64,000 nucleotides of DNA, from positions 62,001 to 126,000 of the forward strand of contig NZ_FPAU01000004.1 of assembly GCF_900116535.1 (NCBI RefSeq). The letters run 5' to 3'. Position numbers and translations under genes: made by a program. This document shows, in pieces, positions 39,988 through 50,645 of the stretch (within the stretch, counting starts at the first letter, position 1; each line of letters opens with the position of its first letter). The notes under the pieces were generated by a model, which did no database searches, had not been told where the DNA came from, and worked only from the letters and a program-made list of their open reading frames with translations. This stretch comes from Kosakonia arachidis (lineage in GTDB: Bacteria > Pseudomonadota > Gammaproteobacteria > Enterobacterales > Enterobacteriaceae).

Positions 39988-41658
39988 ATGTCAATCAGTT
40001 CATTTAACCGACGCTGGGCGACGGTGATCCTTGAGGCCCTTACCCGTCATGGTGTCAGGCATGTTTGTATCGCCCCCGGTTCGCGTTCCACCCCATTAAC
40101 GCTGGCGGCAGCGGACAATAGCGCTTTTATTCATCATACGCACTTTGATGAGCGCGGTTTAGGGCATCTTGCGCTGGGACTGGCGAAAGCGAGCAAAGAG
40201 CCTGTCGCGGTTATCGTGACGTCTGGTACGGCGGTGGCAAATCTCTATCCCGCACTGATCGAGGCCGGGCTGACTGGCGAAAAGCTGGTGCTGCTCACCG
40301 CCGATCGTCCGCCAGAGCTGATTGATTGTGGCGCAAACCAGGCTATCCGCCAGCCGGGGATGTTTGCCTCGCATCCTGCTGAATCGCTCGCGTTGCCGCG
40401 CCCGTCGCAGGATATCCCGGCCCGCTGGCTGGTATCGGCTATTGATAACGTGCTCGGCTCGCTACATGGTGGGGCGGTACACATAAACTGTCCATTCGCT
40501 GAACCCCTGTATGGCGAAATGGATGAAAGCGGTCTTGCCTGGCAGCTGGCGCTGGGCGACTGGTGGCAGAATAATAAACCGTGGCTGCAAACACTGAATA
40601 AAATCAGTACAGAAAAGCAGTGTGACTGGTTTTTATGGCGACAAAAACGCGGCGTCATTGTGGCCGGTCGCATGAGTGCGAGCGAAGGTAAACTGCTGGC
40701 CGAATGGGCGAAAACGCTTGGTTGGCCATTAATGGGTGATGTTTTATCCCACACTGGCCAGCCGTTGCCGTGCGCCGATCTGTGGCTCGGCAACAGCCGT
40801 GCGACAGAAGAACTGGCTCAGGCGCAAATTGTGTTGCAGTTTGGCAGTAGCCTGACCGGTAAAAGGCTACTGCAGTGGCAGGCGACCTGCGAACCACAAG
40901 AATACTGGCTGATTGATCATCTACAGGGGCGGCTGGATCCGTCTCACCATCGCGGACGCCGGCTGGTTTCGGATGTCGCCAGTTGGCTGGCGCTACATCC
41001 TGCGGAGCCGCGCGCGCCCTGGTGCGTGGAACTGCCTCAGCTCTCCGCGCAGACGTGGGCCAGGGTCGCGGCGCAGCGTGAAACCTTTGGCGAAGCGCAG
41101 CTTGCGCACCGCATTGCCGATTATTTACCGGAACAGGGGCAGCTTTTTCTTGGCAATAGCCTGGTTGTCCGGCTGGTGGATGCACTCGGGCAGATCCCGG
41201 CAGGTTATCCCGTATTCAGCAACCGCGGCGCCAGCGGCATCGACGGTTTGTTATCAACTTCAGCAGGCGTGCAGCGCGCCAGCGCCCGCCCGACGCTGGC
41301 AATGGTTGGCGATCTTTCCGCCCTCTACGATCTGAACGCGCTGGCGTTGTTGCGCCATGTTCCAGCACCATTTGTCCTGCTGGTGGTGAACAACAACGGT
41401 GGACAAATCTTTTCTCTGCTACCGACACCGTCCGCCGAGCGTGAGCAGTTCTATCTGATGCCGCAGAACGTGCATTTTGACCACGCGGCAGCAATGTTCG
41501 GTCTTGATTACCATCGTCCGGAAAACTGGGAAGCGCTGGCGCAGGCGCTATCTGGCGCGTGGCATAAATCGGGCGCTACGTTGATTGAACTGGTGGTCAA
41601 CGACACGGATGGTGCGCAGACGTTGCAAACGCTGCTGGCGCAGGTGAGCCAGCTGTGA
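39988..41658 (+). CDS. menD: SEPHCHC synthase MenD
   Basis: A 556-residue thiamine-diphosphate-dependent enzyme that adds succinic semialdehyde-ThDP to isochorismate. The N-terminal [17 protein letters not shown], the catalytic glutamate in [16 protein letters not shown] (near residue 55), and the ThDP motif [15 protein letters not shown] with downstream [12 protein letters not shown] are present. The start 39988 matches the E. coli N-terminus; an upstream ATG at 39970 is in frame. Its stop overlaps menH. The 71-base gap after menF is AT-rich. Confidence 0.96.
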   Translation: MSISSFNRRWATVILEALTRHGVRHVCIAPGSRSTPLTLAAADNSAFIHHTHFDERGLGHLALGLAKASKEPVAVIVTSGTAVANLYPALIEAGLTGEKLVLLTADRPPELIDCGANQAIRQPGMFASHPAESLALPRPSQDIPARWLVSAIDNVLGSLHGGAVHINCPFAEPLYGEMDESGLAWQLALGDWWQNNKPWLQTLNKISTEKQCDWFLWRQKRGVIVAGRMSASEGKLLAEWAKTLGWPLMGDVLSHTGQPLPCADLWLGNSRATEELAQAQIVLQFGSSLTGKRLLQWQATCEPQEYWLIDHLQGRLDPSHHRGRRLVSDVASWLALHPAEPRAPWCVELPQLSAQTWARVAAQRETFGEAQLAHRIADYLPEQGQLFLGNSLVVRLVDALGQIPAGYPVFSNRGASGIDGLLSTSAGVQRASARPTLAMVGDLSALYDLNALALLRHVPAPFVLLVVNNNGGQIFSLLPTPSAEREQFYLMPQNVHFDHAAAMFGLDYHRPENWEALAQALSGAWHKSGATLIELVVNDTDGAQTLQTLLAQVSQL

Positions 41659-42431
41659 TGCTGCATGGGCTTGCTCTCCCCGCCGACAGGCCACAGCCGT
41701 GGCTGGTGTTTTTGCACGGCTTTTCCGGCGATAACCGCGAGTGGCAAGCGGTCAGTGAAATGCTGACTGCGTTCCCCCGGCTTCTGCTCGATCTGCCTGG
41801 GCATGGTGGTTCCGCCGATCTCTCTGTGACTTCGTTCGATGACATGGACGCGCTGCTGCGGGTAACGCTTACTCGTTACAACATAAAAAAATACTGGCTG
41901 GTAGGTTATTCGCTGGGCGGGCGGGTTTCGATGTATCACGCCTGCCAGCATCCTGCCGGTTTGTGTGGTGTCGTGGTAGAAGGTGGGCACCCAGGATTGC
42001 CTGATGAAAGCAGACGCCACGAACGTCTGGGATCGGACAGACAATGGGCGGCGCGTTTTCGTCAGCAGCCGCTGGAGGTTGTCTTTGATGCCTGGTACCG
42101 GCAACCGGTTTTTGCCTCGCTCAGCGAGCCGCAGCGCGCGGCGCTGGTCGCATTGCGCAGTCGGAACAATGGCGCAACGCTTGCCACTATGCTTGAAGCA
42201 ACATCGCTGGCGCAGCAACCCGATCTTCGTAGCCTATTACGGACACTTTCCATTCCTGTTCATTATTTATACGGTGAATATGACAGTAAGTTTCAGATGC
42301 TGGCGACGCAAGTCACCGGCCACTGTCACGCCATTCCTGCCGCCGGGCACAACGCGCACCGGGAAAATCCCGCAGCCGTTGCTGACATCCTGGCGCGAAT
42401 TCTGCGTCTTGAGATAAAGGGCACACTATGA
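41655..42431 (+). CDS. menH: SHCHC synthase MenH
   Basis: The 258-residue alpha/beta-hydrolase-fold lyase removes pyruvate from the MenD product. [12 protein letters not shown] is the oxyanion-hole region, [14 protein letters not shown] holds the nucleophile-type serine (near residue 86), and [12 protein letters not shown] holds the catalytic histidine. GTG 41655 overlaps menD by four bases; ATG 41658 overlaps by one and would start one residue later. It overlaps menB by four bases, so translation is coupled through the operon. Confidence 0.95.
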   Translation: MMLHGLALPADRPQPWLVFLHGFSGDNREWQAVSEMLTAFPRLLLDLPGHGGSADLSVTSFDDMDALLRVTLTRYNIKKYWLVGYSLGGRVSMYHACQHPAGLCGVVVEGGHPGLPDESRRHERLGSDRQWAARFRQQPLEVVFDAWYRQPVFASLSEPQRAALVALRSRNNGATLATMLEATSLAQQPDLRSLLRTLSIPVHYLYGEYDSKFQMLATQVTGHCHAIPAAGHNAHRENPAAVADILARILRLEIKGTL

Positions 42432-43285
42432 TCTACCCAGATGAAAGCATGCTTTACGCGCCGGTTGAGTGGCGTGACTGTTCCGAAGGCTACACCGACA
42501 TTCGTTACCAGAAATCTGCTGACGGGATTGCCAAAATCACCATCAATCGTCCGCAGGTGCGCAATGCGTTCCGTCCGCTGACGGTGAAAGAGATGATCCA
42601 GGCACTGGCCGATGCGCGTTATGACGACAGCATTGGCGTTATCATTCTGACTGGTGAAGGTGACAAAGCATTTTGTTCCGGTGGCGATCAGAAAGTGCGT
42701 GGTGATTATGGTGGCTATCAGGATGACTCCGGCGTTCATCATCTTAACGTGCTCGATTTCCAGCGCCAGATCCGTACCTGCCCGAAACCGGTGGTGGCGA
42801 TGGTGGCTGGCTATTCTATCGGCGGCGGCCATGTGCTGCACATGATGTGCGATCTGACCATTGCGGCAGAAAACGCGATTTTCGGCCAGACCGGTCCGAA
42901 AGTCGGCTCCTTTGATGGTGGCTGGGGCGCGTCTTATATGGCGCGTATTGTCGGGCAGAAAAAAGCCCGCGAGATCTGGTTCCTCTGCCGTCAGTATGAC
43001 GCGCAACAGGCGCTGGATATGGGGCTGGTGAACACGGTGGTGCCGGTGATGGAGCTGGAGAAAGAGACTGTGCGCTGGTGCCGAGAAATGCTGCAAAACA
43101 GCCCGATGGCGCTGCGTTGCCTGAAAGCGGCGCTGAATGCTGACTGCGACGGTCAGGCGGGTCTGCAAGAGCTGGCGGGCAATGCCACCATGTTGTTCTA
43201 TATGACCGAAGAGGGCCAGGAAGGGCGCAACGCTTTTAACCAGAAACGTCAGCCCGATTTCAGCAAATTCAAACGGAACCCATAA
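42428..43285 (+). CDS. menB: 1,4-dihydroxy-2-naphthoyl-CoA synthase MenB
   Basis: The 285-residue crotonase-superfamily enzyme closes the second aromatic ring. [31 protein letters not shown] and [39 protein letters not shown] are the CoA-binding and oxyanion-hole motifs, and the C-terminal [22 protein letters not shown] is typical of MenB. Sequence and length are almost as in E. coli. The stop overlaps the menC start by one base. Confidence 0.98.
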   Translation: MIYPDESMLYAPVEWRDCSEGYTDIRYQKSADGIAKITINRPQVRNAFRPLTVKEMIQALADARYDDSIGVIILTGEGDKAFCSGGDQKVRGDYGGYQDDSGVHHLNVLDFQRQIRTCPKPVVAMVAGYSIGGGHVLHMMCDLTIAAENAIFGQTGPKVGSFDGGWGASYMARIVGQKKAREIWFLCRQYDAQQALDMGLVNTVVPVMELEKETVRWCREMLQNSPMALRCLKAALNADCDGQAGLQELAGNATMLFYMTEEGQEGRNAFNQKRQPDFSKFKRNP

Positions 43286-44250
43286 TGCGACAGGCGCAAC
43301 TTTACCGTTGGCAAATTCCGCTCGATGCGGGCGTCGTGCTGCGTGAGCGGCGCCTGAAAACCCGCGACGGGTTATTTGTCCATTTGCAGGTCGACGGGCG
43401 CGAAGGATGGGGAGAGATCTCCCCACTGCCGGGCTTTAGTCATGAAACGCTTGACGAGGCACAACAGTCGGCAATCAGCTGGCTGTGCGGCTGGCGTGAA
43501 GAGAAAACGTTATCGCTGCCCGAGCAGCCTTCGGTGGCGTTTGGTTTAAGTTGTGCGCTGGCGGAACTGTGCGGTGAGTTACCGCAACAGGCAGACTATC
43601 GGGCCGTCATGCTGTGTACTGGCGATCCAGACGATCTCTTCGCTGCACTGGCTGCTTTACCGGGTGAAAAAGTGGCGAAAGTGAAGGTCGGGTTATACGA
43701 AGCGGTGCGCGATGGCATGGTGGTTAACCTGCTGCTGGAGTCGATCCCTGATTTATGCCTGCGCCTGGACGCCAACCGTGCCTGGACACCGCTAAAAGCG
43801 CAGCAGTTCGCCAAATATATAAACCCGGAATACCGTTCGCGCATCGCTTTTCTCGAAGAGCCATGCAAAACCCCCGCAGAGTCGCTGGCCTTTGCCCGCG
43901 AAAGCGGAATCACTATCGCCTGGGATGAAAGCCTGCGCGATGATGATTTTCAGCTTACGCTGCAGCAAGGATTGGGTGCTGTGGTGATCAAACCTACGCT
44001 GACCGGCAGTTTGCAGCGGGTACAACAGCAGGTTGCCGCTGCCAAAGCGCTAGGGCTGACGGTGGTGATCAGTTCGTCCATTGAATCCAGCCTTGGCCTG
44101 ACGCAACTCGCGCGTATCGCCGCCTGGCTGACGCCCGGCACCCTTCCCGGGCTGGATACCTTACAACTGATGCAGTGCCAGCTCCTGCGCCGCTGGCCAG
44201 AAAGCGATTTACCCTGTTTACAGGCAGAGGTACTGGAACCCCTACTATGA
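43285..44250 (+). CDS. menC: o-Succinylbenzoate synthase MenC
   Basis: A 321-residue enolase-superfamily dehydratase. The catalytic lysine pair is in [12 protein letters not shown] (near residue 133) and VVIKPTLTG (near residue 235), and metal ligands are the aspartate in LRLDANRAW, the glutamate in AFLEEPCKT and the aspartate in AWDESLRDD. It makes o-succinylbenzoate from SHCHC. It overlaps menB by one and menE by four bases. Confidence 0.96.
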   Translation: MRQAQLYRWQIPLDAGVVLRERRLKTRDGLFVHLQVDGREGWGEISPLPGFSHETLDEAQQSAISWLCGWREEKTLSLPEQPSVAFGLSCALAELCGELPQQADYRAVMLCTGDPDDLFAALAALPGEKVAKVKVGLYEAVRDGMVVNLLLESIPDLCLRLDANRAWTPLKAQQFAKYINPEYRSRIAFLEEPCKTPAESLAFARESGITIAWDESLRDDDFQLTLQQGLGAVVIKPTLTGSLQRVQQQVAAAKALGLTVVISSSIESSLGLTQLARIAAWLTPGTLPGLDTLQLMQCQLLRRWPESDLPCLQAEVLEPLL

Positions 44251-45629
44251 CCTTTACGGACTGGCCCTGGAGGCACTGGCGGCAGGTTCGCGGTGATCAG
44301 ATAGCCGCCCGCCTTGAACAACAGACTCTGAACTGGCGCGAACTGTGCGCACGTATTGATGCGCTGGCCAGCGGTTTTGCGTGCCAGGGAGTAAACGTCG
44401 GTGATGGCGTGATGTTGCGGGCGCGTAATCATCCGGATACGCTGCTGGCGTGGCTGGCACTGTTGCAGTGTGGCGCGCGGGTGCTACCGGTGAACCCGCA
44501 ACTGCCCGCCGTGTTGCTGGATGCACTCTTACCACAGCTGACGTTGCGCTTTGCGTTGGATTTAGATGCTGGCGTCGACTGGCCTGCTCTGGAGGCGCTG
44601 GCGCTTCATGAACTCGCTGGCGAGCATGCGGTGGTGTGGCAGCCGAAGCGTCTGGCATCCATGACCTTAACTTCCGGCTCCACCGGCCTGCCGAAAGCGG
44701 CAGTGCACACGTTTCATGCTCACCTCGCCAGCGCCCAGGGCGTGCTGGCGTTGATTCCCTATGCTGACAATGATGACTGGCTGCTATCGCTGCCGCTGTT
44801 TCACGTTTCCGGGCAGGGGATTTTGTGGCGCTGGTTGCTGGCCGGAGCACGGATCGCCGTACAGCCTGCATTGCCTCTGGCACAGGCGCTGGTCGATTGT
44901 ACGCATGCTTCGTTGGTGCCGACGCAACTGTGGCGCTTACTCAACGATAGCGCGTCGGTATCGTTGAAATCGGTACTGCTGGGCGGCGCAGCGATCCCGG
45001 TAGCGCTGACGCAGCAGGCGCGTGAGCGTGGTATTCGCTGCTTTTGCGGTTATGGCCTGACGGAGTTTGCCTCAACGGTCTGCGCTAAAGAAGCAGACGG
45101 CGCGCCAGATGTCGGTTATGCCCTGCGCGGACGCGAAGTGAAAATTGTTGGTGAAGAGGTCTGGCTGCGAGCGGAGAGCATGGCGTCAGGGTACTGGCGT
45201 GACGGTGAGCTTCTGCCTCTGGTGAACAGTGAGGGCTGGTTTGCCACCCGCGATCGTGGGATGCTCAACGGTGGTTGCCTCACTATCCGTGGTCGGCTGG
45301 ATAACCTTTTCTTCAGCGGCGGAGAAGGGATTCAGCCGGAAGAGGTGGAACGCGTGATCGCGCGTCATCCACAGGTTCAGCAGGTTATGGTTGTGCCGGT
45401 TGATGATGCTGAGTTCGGCCAGCGTCCACTGGCTGTGGTGGAGTGTGAGGGCGGCGTTGATGCGGCTGCGCTGTCAGCGTGGGTGAGTGATAAACTGGCT
45501 CGTTTTCAGCAGCCGCTGCGCTGGCTGGAGATGCCTGCTGAGCTGAAAAATGGCGGGATCAAAATCTCGCGGCGCGCGGTGCTTCAGTGGGCGAATGCCA
45601 CAGTGAATGGCACGGTGCGATCGGCATAA
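44247..45629 (+). CDS. menE: o-Succinylbenzoate-CoA ligase MenE
   Basis: The 460-residue acyl-adenylate-forming enzyme activates o-succinylbenzoate as its CoA thioester. The AMP-binding loop is [17 protein letters not shown], the adenine motif is [13 protein letters not shown], and the hinge [21 protein letters not shown] carries the ribose aspartate and domain hinge; the C-terminal lysine is in [12 protein letters not shown] 44247 overlaps the menC stop; the longer in-frame start at 44175 lies inside menC and is rejected. This is the last men gene; the arn genes that follow in E. coli and Salmonella are absent. Confidence 0.96.
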   Translation: MTFTDWPWRHWRQVRGDQIAARLEQQTLNWRELCARIDALASGFACQGVNVGDGVMLRARNHPDTLLAWLALLQCGARVLPVNPQLPAVLLDALLPQLTLRFALDLDAGVDWPALEALALHELAGEHAVVWQPKRLASMTLTSGSTGLPKAAVHTFHAHLASAQGVLALIPYADNDDWLLSLPLFHVSGQGILWRWLLAGARIAVQPALPLAQALVDCTHASLVPTQLWRLLNDSASVSLKSVLLGGAAIPVALTQQARERGIRCFCGYGLTEFASTVCAKEADGAPDVGYALRGREVKIVGEEVWLRAESMASGYWRDGELLPLVNSEGWFATRDRGMLNGGCLTIRGRLDNLFFSGGEGIQPEEVERVIARHPQVQQVMVVPVDDAEFGQRPLAVVECEGGVDAAALSAWVSDKLARFQQPLRWLEMPAELKNGGIKISRRAVLQWANATVNGTVRSA

Positions 45630-45744
45630 GGCGGCGTTAATGAACATGGTGCATTGCGGTACTGCAAAAGGGGTTCAAGCCCGACGATGTAGTAAAACTG
45701 ACCGGGCTCCGGCTGACGTGGTTGAGCAGGCCAGTCATTGAGGT

Positions 45745-46170
45745 TTACAGCACTCTTTTCAGGGTGAGTGTCCTGCGGGTGGCGTCGTTGAGATCGTAAC
45801 GATGCAGGTCCGCAGGCTTCACCCACGCAAAATCCTGAAACTCGTCATTGATGCTGACTTCACGGTTGGCGCTGATGCAGTCAAAAATCAGGTAAATCAT
45901 GTAGATCTGCTCTTTCGTGCCGTCGGGGTAGGTTTTCATCCGCGTATCATCGCGAAAGGTCCACGGCGTTATCTGGCTTAGCACCAGTTTATCGCCCAAC
46001 TCTTCGCGGATCTCTCTGCGCAGCGCTTCTTCAATCCGCTCACCTGGCTCTACACCGCCACCCGACAAAGCCCACTGGCCAGGAAAGACGCCACGGTCAT
46101 CGGCCATTTTACATATCAGGTAGGCGCCGTCATTTTGAATCAGCGGGCAGACAATTGTCCGTTGTCGCAT
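45745..46170 (-). CDS. nudI: Nucleoside triphosphatase NudI
   Basis: The 141-residue Nudix protein matches E. coli NudI (YfaO) in length. The Nudix box starts at [20 protein letters not shown] and continues with ELGD. NudI hydrolyses pyrimidine deoxynucleoside triphosphates, with preference for dTTP and dUTP in E. coli. ATG 46170 has GGAG upstream on the minus strand; an ATG at 46209 would add 13 residues. It is convergent with menE. Confidence 0.93.
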   Translation of the reverse strand: MRQRTIVCPLIQNDGAYLICKMADDRGVFPGQWALSGGGVEPGERIEEALRREIREELGDKLVLSQITPWTFRDDTRMKTYPDGTKEQIYMIYLIFDCISANREVSINDEFQDFAWVKPADLHRYDLNDATRRTLTLKRVL

Positions 46171-46341
46171 TGTTATCTCCTTGATAATAATGAAAATAAA
46201 GCACGGCATTATAGCACGCCGCGGCGCAGAAAAAGTGAGCGGCTTAGCGCATTATCCCTTTTTTATTGATGATGCGAAAAGAAAAATAGGCATATAATCA
46301 GCAGCTTTGGGAAATTGGTTTGAAATGTGCGGATATCAAAA

Positions 46342-46884
46342 ATGAAAAAAGTGGCTTTATTAGGATTAGCCAGTCTGCTGCTGGCATCTGCTGGTGCCCA
46401 GGCTGTGAGTTTGAATGGTCAGCTTGGTAAAAACTACAGCAACTTAGGTTTCGGTCTTGGTACTGAAACCAGCGGTATTGCCGTAACCGGCAACTGGGCG
46501 CACAGCGAAGATGATGGTGAAGTCGCCGGTCTCGGTCTGGGTTATAACCTTCCACTGGGGCCGTTCCTGGCGACGGTCGGCGGTAAAGGCCTTTACATCA
46601 GCCCGGATTCCGGTAGCGACGGTTACGCCATTGCGGTCGGTGGCGGCCTGCAATGGAAAATCGCCAGCAGCTTCAGCCTGTTCGGCGAATATTATTACTC
46701 GCCGGATTCGCTCTCCAGTGGTGTGAAAGCGTATCAGGAAGCGAACGCGGGTGCGCGTTATACCATCATGCGCCCACTGACCGTTGAAGCCGGTTATCGC
46801 TATATCGATATGACCGGTAAAGAAGGTCATCGTGATAACGCCGTAGCCGATGGCCCATACGTCGGCGTAAGTGCTAGCTTCTGA
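46342..46884 (+). CDS. yfaZ: YfaZ family outer-membrane protein
   Basis: The 180-residue protein has an N-terminal signal peptide (MKKVALLGLASLLLASAGAQA, cleavage after AQA) and an alternating beta-strand pattern ending in VGVSASF, with a terminal phenylalanine typical of outer-membrane beta-barrels. GPFLATVGGKGLYISPDSG and FGEYYYSPDSLSSG are conserved YfaZ segments. The function is unknown; a porin-like role is possible. The ATG at 46342 matches the E. coli start; the upstream Shine-Dalgarno is weak. Confidence 0.9.
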   Translation: MKKVALLGLASLLLASAGAQAVSLNGQLGKNYSNLGFGLGTETSGIAVTGNWAHSEDDGEVAGLGLGYNLPLGPFLATVGGKGLYISPDSGSDGYAIAVGGGLQWKIASSFSLFGEYYYSPDSLSSGVKAYQEANAGARYTIMRPLTVEAGYRYIDMTGKEGHRDNAVADGPYVGVSASF

Positions 46885-46976
46885 TTCCCCGGCGCGGCGT
46901 CGTCCGCGCCAGTTTATTGCCTTTTTGGGCATGCACATGCGTTATAGTGTTTCAACCTCGATTGCTGGAGATAACA

Positions 46977-48173
46977 ATGTTAAACGTGGAGATGCTGTCC
47001 ACCGGCGATGAAGTGCTGCATGGTCAGATTGTGGATACCAACGCGGCATGGCTGGCGGACTTTTTCTTTAATCAGGGACTGCCGTTAACGCGCCGCAACA
47101 CCGTCGGCGATAATCTCAATGATCTGGTTGCCATTCTGCGTGAACGCAGCGAACACGCGGATGTGCTGATTGTAAACGGTGGTCTTGGGCCAACCAGCGA
47201 CGATCTGAGTGCGTTGGCGGCGGCAACGGCCAAAGGCGAAGAACTTGTTCTGCACAAAGCCTGGCTGGCGCAAATGGAGCGTTTTTTCAGTGAACGTGGC
47301 CGCGTGATGGCACCCAGCAACCGCAAACAGGCGGAAATACCGGCCAGCGCGGAATTGATAGATAATCCGGTCGGCACCGCATGCGGCTTTGCGGTACAGT
47401 TCAACCGCTGTCTGATGTTCTTTACTCCCGGCGTACCGTCTGAGTTCAGAGTGATGGTCGAGCATGAAATCCTGCCGCGTCTGCGTGCGCGCTTTACGCT
47501 GCCAGAGCCGCCAATTTGTCTGCGTCTGACCACCTTTGGCCGCTCAGAAAGCGATCTGGCGCAAAGCCTGGCGCACCTCGAATTACCAGAAGGCGTAGTG
47601 ATGGGCTACCGCTCATCGATGCCGATTATTGAACTGAAGCTGACCGGTCCGGCGGAGCATCGCGCGGCAATGGAAACCATATGGACACAGGTGAAACGTG
47701 TTGCCGGAGAGAGCCTGATTTTTGAAGGTACTATCGGCTTACCGGCGCTGCTTGCCACGCGGCTGCGCGAGCGTCAGCTCAGCCTGACCCTGAGCGAGCA
47801 GTTCACCGGTGGTCTGGTCGCGCTGCAACTTTCCCGGGCCGGTGCGCCGTTGCTGGCCAGCGAAGTATTGCCGTCGCAGGCGGAAGCACTGGCGCAAAGC
47901 GCACGCTGGACGACCGAACTGCGCAACCGGCATCTTGCCGGGCTAGCGCTGACCGTTACTGGCCTGGAAGAGGATCACCTTAACTTTGCGCTTGCCACGC
48001 CGGAAGGGACGCAGGCGCTGCGGGTGAATTTCAACACCAATCGCCATGGCCTGGTAGTGCGCCAGGAAGTGTGTGCGATGATGGCGCTCAATATCCTGCG
48101 CCGCTGGCTGGAAGGTAAAGATCTGGCCAGCGATCACGGCTGGATCAATGTCGTCGAAACCCTGTCGGTGTAA
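46977..48173 (+). CDS. yfaY: CinA-like protein YfaY with degenerate C-terminal deamidase domain
   Basis: The 398-residue protein has an N-terminal MoaB-like (COG1058) domain, with STGDEVLHGQIVDTNAAWLAD and VNGGLGPTSDDLSALAAA, and a C-terminal CinA domain. Active CinA/PncC nicotinamide-mononucleotide deamidases have an ESCTGG motif; here the equivalent reads SEQFTGG, so the catalytic serine is missing and deamidase activity is unlikely. The N-terminal domain of CinA proteins has ADP-ribose pyrophosphatase activity. ATG 46977 has CTGGAG six bases upstream. The E. coli homologue has 400 residues. Confidence 0.9.
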   Translation: MLNVEMLSTGDEVLHGQIVDTNAAWLADFFFNQGLPLTRRNTVGDNLNDLVAILRERSEHADVLIVNGGLGPTSDDLSALAAATAKGEELVLHKAWLAQMERFFSERGRVMAPSNRKQAEIPASAELIDNPVGTACGFAVQFNRCLMFFTPGVPSEFRVMVEHEILPRLRARFTLPEPPICLRLTTFGRSESDLAQSLAHLELPEGVVMGYRSSMPIIELKLTGPAEHRAAMETIWTQVKRVAGESLIFEGTIGLPALLATRLRERQLSLTLSEQFTGGLVALQLSRAGAPLLASEVLPSQAEALAQSARWTTELRNRHLAGLALTVTGLEEDHLNFALATPEGTQALRVNFNTNRHGLVVRQEVCAMMALNILRRWLEGKDLASDHGWINVVETLSV

Positions 48174-48185
48174 TTCCGAAAGAAA

Positions 48186-48207
48186 GGGTAACGGCTCGCC
48201 GTTACCC
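48186..48207. terminator. Hairpin between convergent yfaY and glpC
   Basis: GGGTAACGG and CCGTTACCC form a perfect 9-bp stem with a CTCG loop. The right arm contains the glpC stop codon. Confidence 0.6.
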
Positions 48208-49392
48208 TAATGCTTGCGCCAGCAGCGTGATGGGGTGTTCGCAGCGCTTGCTGGTGGACATCTCAATCTGCCATTTACAGGTTTCACAATCCGTCACCAC
48301 CAGGTCGGCGCCGCTGGCCTCAATCTGGGCAAACAGCGGCGCGCCAATGGCCTGCGACGTCGTGTAATTCTCACTTTTAAAACCGTATGTGCCAGCGATA
48401 CCGCAACAGCGCGAGTCCAGCACCGTCAGTTCCAGCCCCGGAATGCGCCGCAGAAGCTCCAGCGTATAGTGCGTCCAGCCCATTTTTTCCATATGACATG
48501 GGGTGTGATAGACCACCTTCAGCGGTGTCTCACGCAGCGTCAGCTTCTTCCCTTCATCCAGCATACGCCAGATCCAGCGCGTCGCCAGATCGATGTGTGA
48601 GCGCACATGACTGTTATCCACATCCAACAGATGCGGATACTCATCGCGCAGGGTGAAAGCGCAGGTGGAGGAGGTGGCGATCACCGGTAAGCCTTGCTCG
48701 CCAATGGTCTGCGTCAGCGACTGCACATTGAATTGCGCCTGTTTTTTCGCTTTTGCGAAGAAGCCATTGGCAATCAGCGGCACGCCACAACATTTTTCCC
48801 GCTGTAATAACTGTACACCAATCCCCATGTTGTTCAGCAGGCGGATGAGATCTTTGCCCAACTGCGGATGGTTGTAATTGACATAGCAGCCGTGAAAAAA
48901 CGCGACCTGTTGAGGAAATGCCCGTTGTTGCACGGCGATGCTACGATACCAGCGGCGAAAAGTGCCGTGAGAGTATTTGGGCAGCGTGCGGTGGTGATCG
49001 ATTTTCAGCGTCTTATCAAGCAACTGACGTACCGGCTTTAACGCTGTAGCGGTGTTGACGAGCGGAGCAAACGGCGTTGACAGCGAGCCCATCAAATCCG
49101 TATGGCTGAGTATGGCATTACGCAGCGAGAACGGTTTTTCCGCGTACTGGACACGGGCGCGCTGAATAATGTCGCCAATCTTCACCCCGGAAGGGCAGGC
49201 GGTTTCACAGCGTTTACAGTTGGTGCAATACTTCAGCGCATCGTCATACAGCGCGGCATCTTTCAGACGCAGCCTTTCACCATCGGGGCCGGCTTGTTTT
49301 GGACCCGGATAATTGGGATTGACCCGGCTGACCGGGCATGCAGTGGTACATGCAGTGCATTTAATACAGCTTTCGAACTGCGTGCTGTTCAT
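48202..49392 (-). CDS. glpC: Anaerobic glycerol-3-phosphate dehydrogenase subunit C
   Basis: The 396-residue iron-sulfur protein links the GlpAB dimer to membrane menaquinone. Two ferredoxin-type motifs are visible, CIKCTACTTACPVSR and CTNCKRCETACPSG, and two CCG domains with GCYVNYNHP...CCGVPL and HTPCHMEKMGWT...CCGIAGTYGF. The ATG 49392 overlaps glpB by four bases and matches the E. coli start; the longer frame to 49464 lies inside glpB. It is the last gene of glpABC. Confidence 0.97.
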   Translation of the reverse strand: MNSTQFESCIKCTACTTACPVSRVNPNYPGPKQAGPDGERLRLKDAALYDDALKYCTNCKRCETACPSGVKIGDIIQRARVQYAEKPFSLRNAILSHTDLMGSLSTPFAPLVNTATALKPVRQLLDKTLKIDHHRTLPKYSHGTFRRWYRSIAVQQRAFPQQVAFFHGCYVNYNHPQLGKDLIRLLNNMGIGVQLLQREKCCGVPLIANGFFAKAKKQAQFNVQSLTQTIGEQGLPVIATSSTCAFTLRDEYPHLLDVDNSHVRSHIDLATRWIWRMLDEGKKLTLRETPLKVVYHTPCHMEKMGWTHYTLELLRRIPGLELTVLDSRCCGIAGTYGFKSENYTTSQAIGAPLFAQIEASGADLVVTDCETCKWQIEMSTSKRCEHPITLLAQALG

Positions 49393-50645
49393 TGTTCTCC
49401 TCCCTGTGCAATGATCTGCTGCGCAGCATGCAGCGCCGTTACGGCGCAAACCCCGCCGCCGCATCCCTGGGCAACGGCATCGAACCCGCCCAGTACCGAA
49501 CCAATGATATAAAGATTATCCACGACAGCGCCCTGATACATGCCGCGCAGTTGTGCGTCGGTCCGGACGCCAAATTGCTGCCATGGCTGGCTGTCAAACA
49601 CATCGTCGCAATACCAGTCGCTGCGCTTGTCGCTCTGCATGACATCAAGATCAAAAACTGCCTCCCGCACGCGATCGCGCCCGGCGATCAGGCCATTACT
49701 GAAGAAGCTGCCGCTGGCAAGCACGACGTGGCGTGCGCGCAGCGGGATGTCTTCATGCTTACGGGTCCAGAGCTGTGTGACATGGTTGTGGCTGATGTCG
49801 GCACGCAACACATCGTCGCCAGGCATCCAGCTCCCGCCTTGTTGAATAAAACGCTGCTGCAACAATGACTGCATACGCATTCCCGGTACGGATGGTGGCA
49901 GCGTCGGCAGTAGGCGCAGTGGGCAGGCTAATTGTTTATTCAGTTGTGTAAATACGTGGTTGTCCGTCAGGCCGAAGCAGGCGGGCAGCCAGAGCATCCC
50001 GTATTGTTGGCTGAGCGGAAGCAGCGCGTCATACAGTTCGCTATAGTGTTCCGGAGCATCCAGCAGGCGGGCAATATTCACCGAGCGGAACTCGCTGGGG
50101 TTATCGCGCAGCCTGTCCAGCGCAGGCAGTTCAATCTCTTCTGCATGAGCATCGATGCCGCGTTTACGCAACGCGCCTGCTGCCAGCTGCGGCTGAAAAT
50201 CAAGAAATCCACTAATACCGACTACCGCAGTTTGCTGTTGCGCCTCTGTTTTGCGCGGTACTTCCTGCGGACTAAGCCAGGCGCGGCGAAACGTGCCCAG
50301 CGGCGTTACGCGTTGATGTGGTGTTTCAATCTCGCCTTCCAACGTCAGATTACAGTCGGCGAGCAGGGTTTGTGCCTGTTGCGCGTAGCGACGCACCGCT
50401 TTCGCTCCCAGCAGCGCGTAAGGATGCGCACCGTGCTGTTGCTCCAGTAAGGTAATCGCACTGTCGATGTCGGTAACCGGTTGTCCGTCCGGCAGAAAGG
50501 AGAGCAGATCCAGCGAGCCGGAAGAGAAACTCAGTGCGCTCTGGCCCCGGCTGATAATCGCGCAGCGCTGCCCGCTTTCACTCAGGCGAATGCCGCACAG
50601 CAATCCTGCCAGCCCGCCGCCTATGATGACCGTATCAAATCTCAT
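49389..50645 (-). CDS. glpB: Anaerobic glycerol-3-phosphate dehydrogenase subunit B
   Basis: A 418-residue FMN/FAD-containing subunit, one residue shorter than the E. coli protein. The N-terminus MRFDTVIIGGGLAGLLCGIRL is the dinucleotide-binding GxGxxG fold, and GSVLGGFDAVAQGCGGGVC near the C-terminus is the second flavin-contact motif. It forms the catalytic dimer with GlpA. ATG 50645 overlaps glpA by 11 bases. Confidence 0.96.
   Translation of the reverse strand: MRFDTVIIGGGLAGLLCGIRLSESGQRCAIISRGQSALSFSSGSLDLLSFLPDGQPVTDIDSAITLLEQQHGAHPYALLGAKAVRRYAQQAQTLLADCNLTLEGEIETPHQRVTPLGTFRRAWLSPQEVPRKTEAQQQTAVVGISGFLDFQPQLAAGALRKRGIDAHAEEIELPALDRLRDNPSEFRSVNIARLLDAPEHYSELYDALLPLSQQYGMLWLPACFGLTDNHVFTQLNKQLACPLRLLPTLPPSVPGMRMQSLLQQRFIQQGGSWMPGDDVLRADISHNHVTQLWTRKHEDIPLRARHVVLASGSFFSNGLIAGRDRVREAVFDLDVMQSDKRSDWYCDDVFDSQPWQQFGVRTDAQLRGMYQGAVVDNLYIIGSVLGGFDAVAQGCGGGVCAVTALHAAQQIIAQGGEQ

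Noticed and set aside
42326-43426. Antisense open frame (366 codons) opposite menB
   Set aside because: It spans menH, menB and menC junctions on the wrong strand and resembles no known protein.
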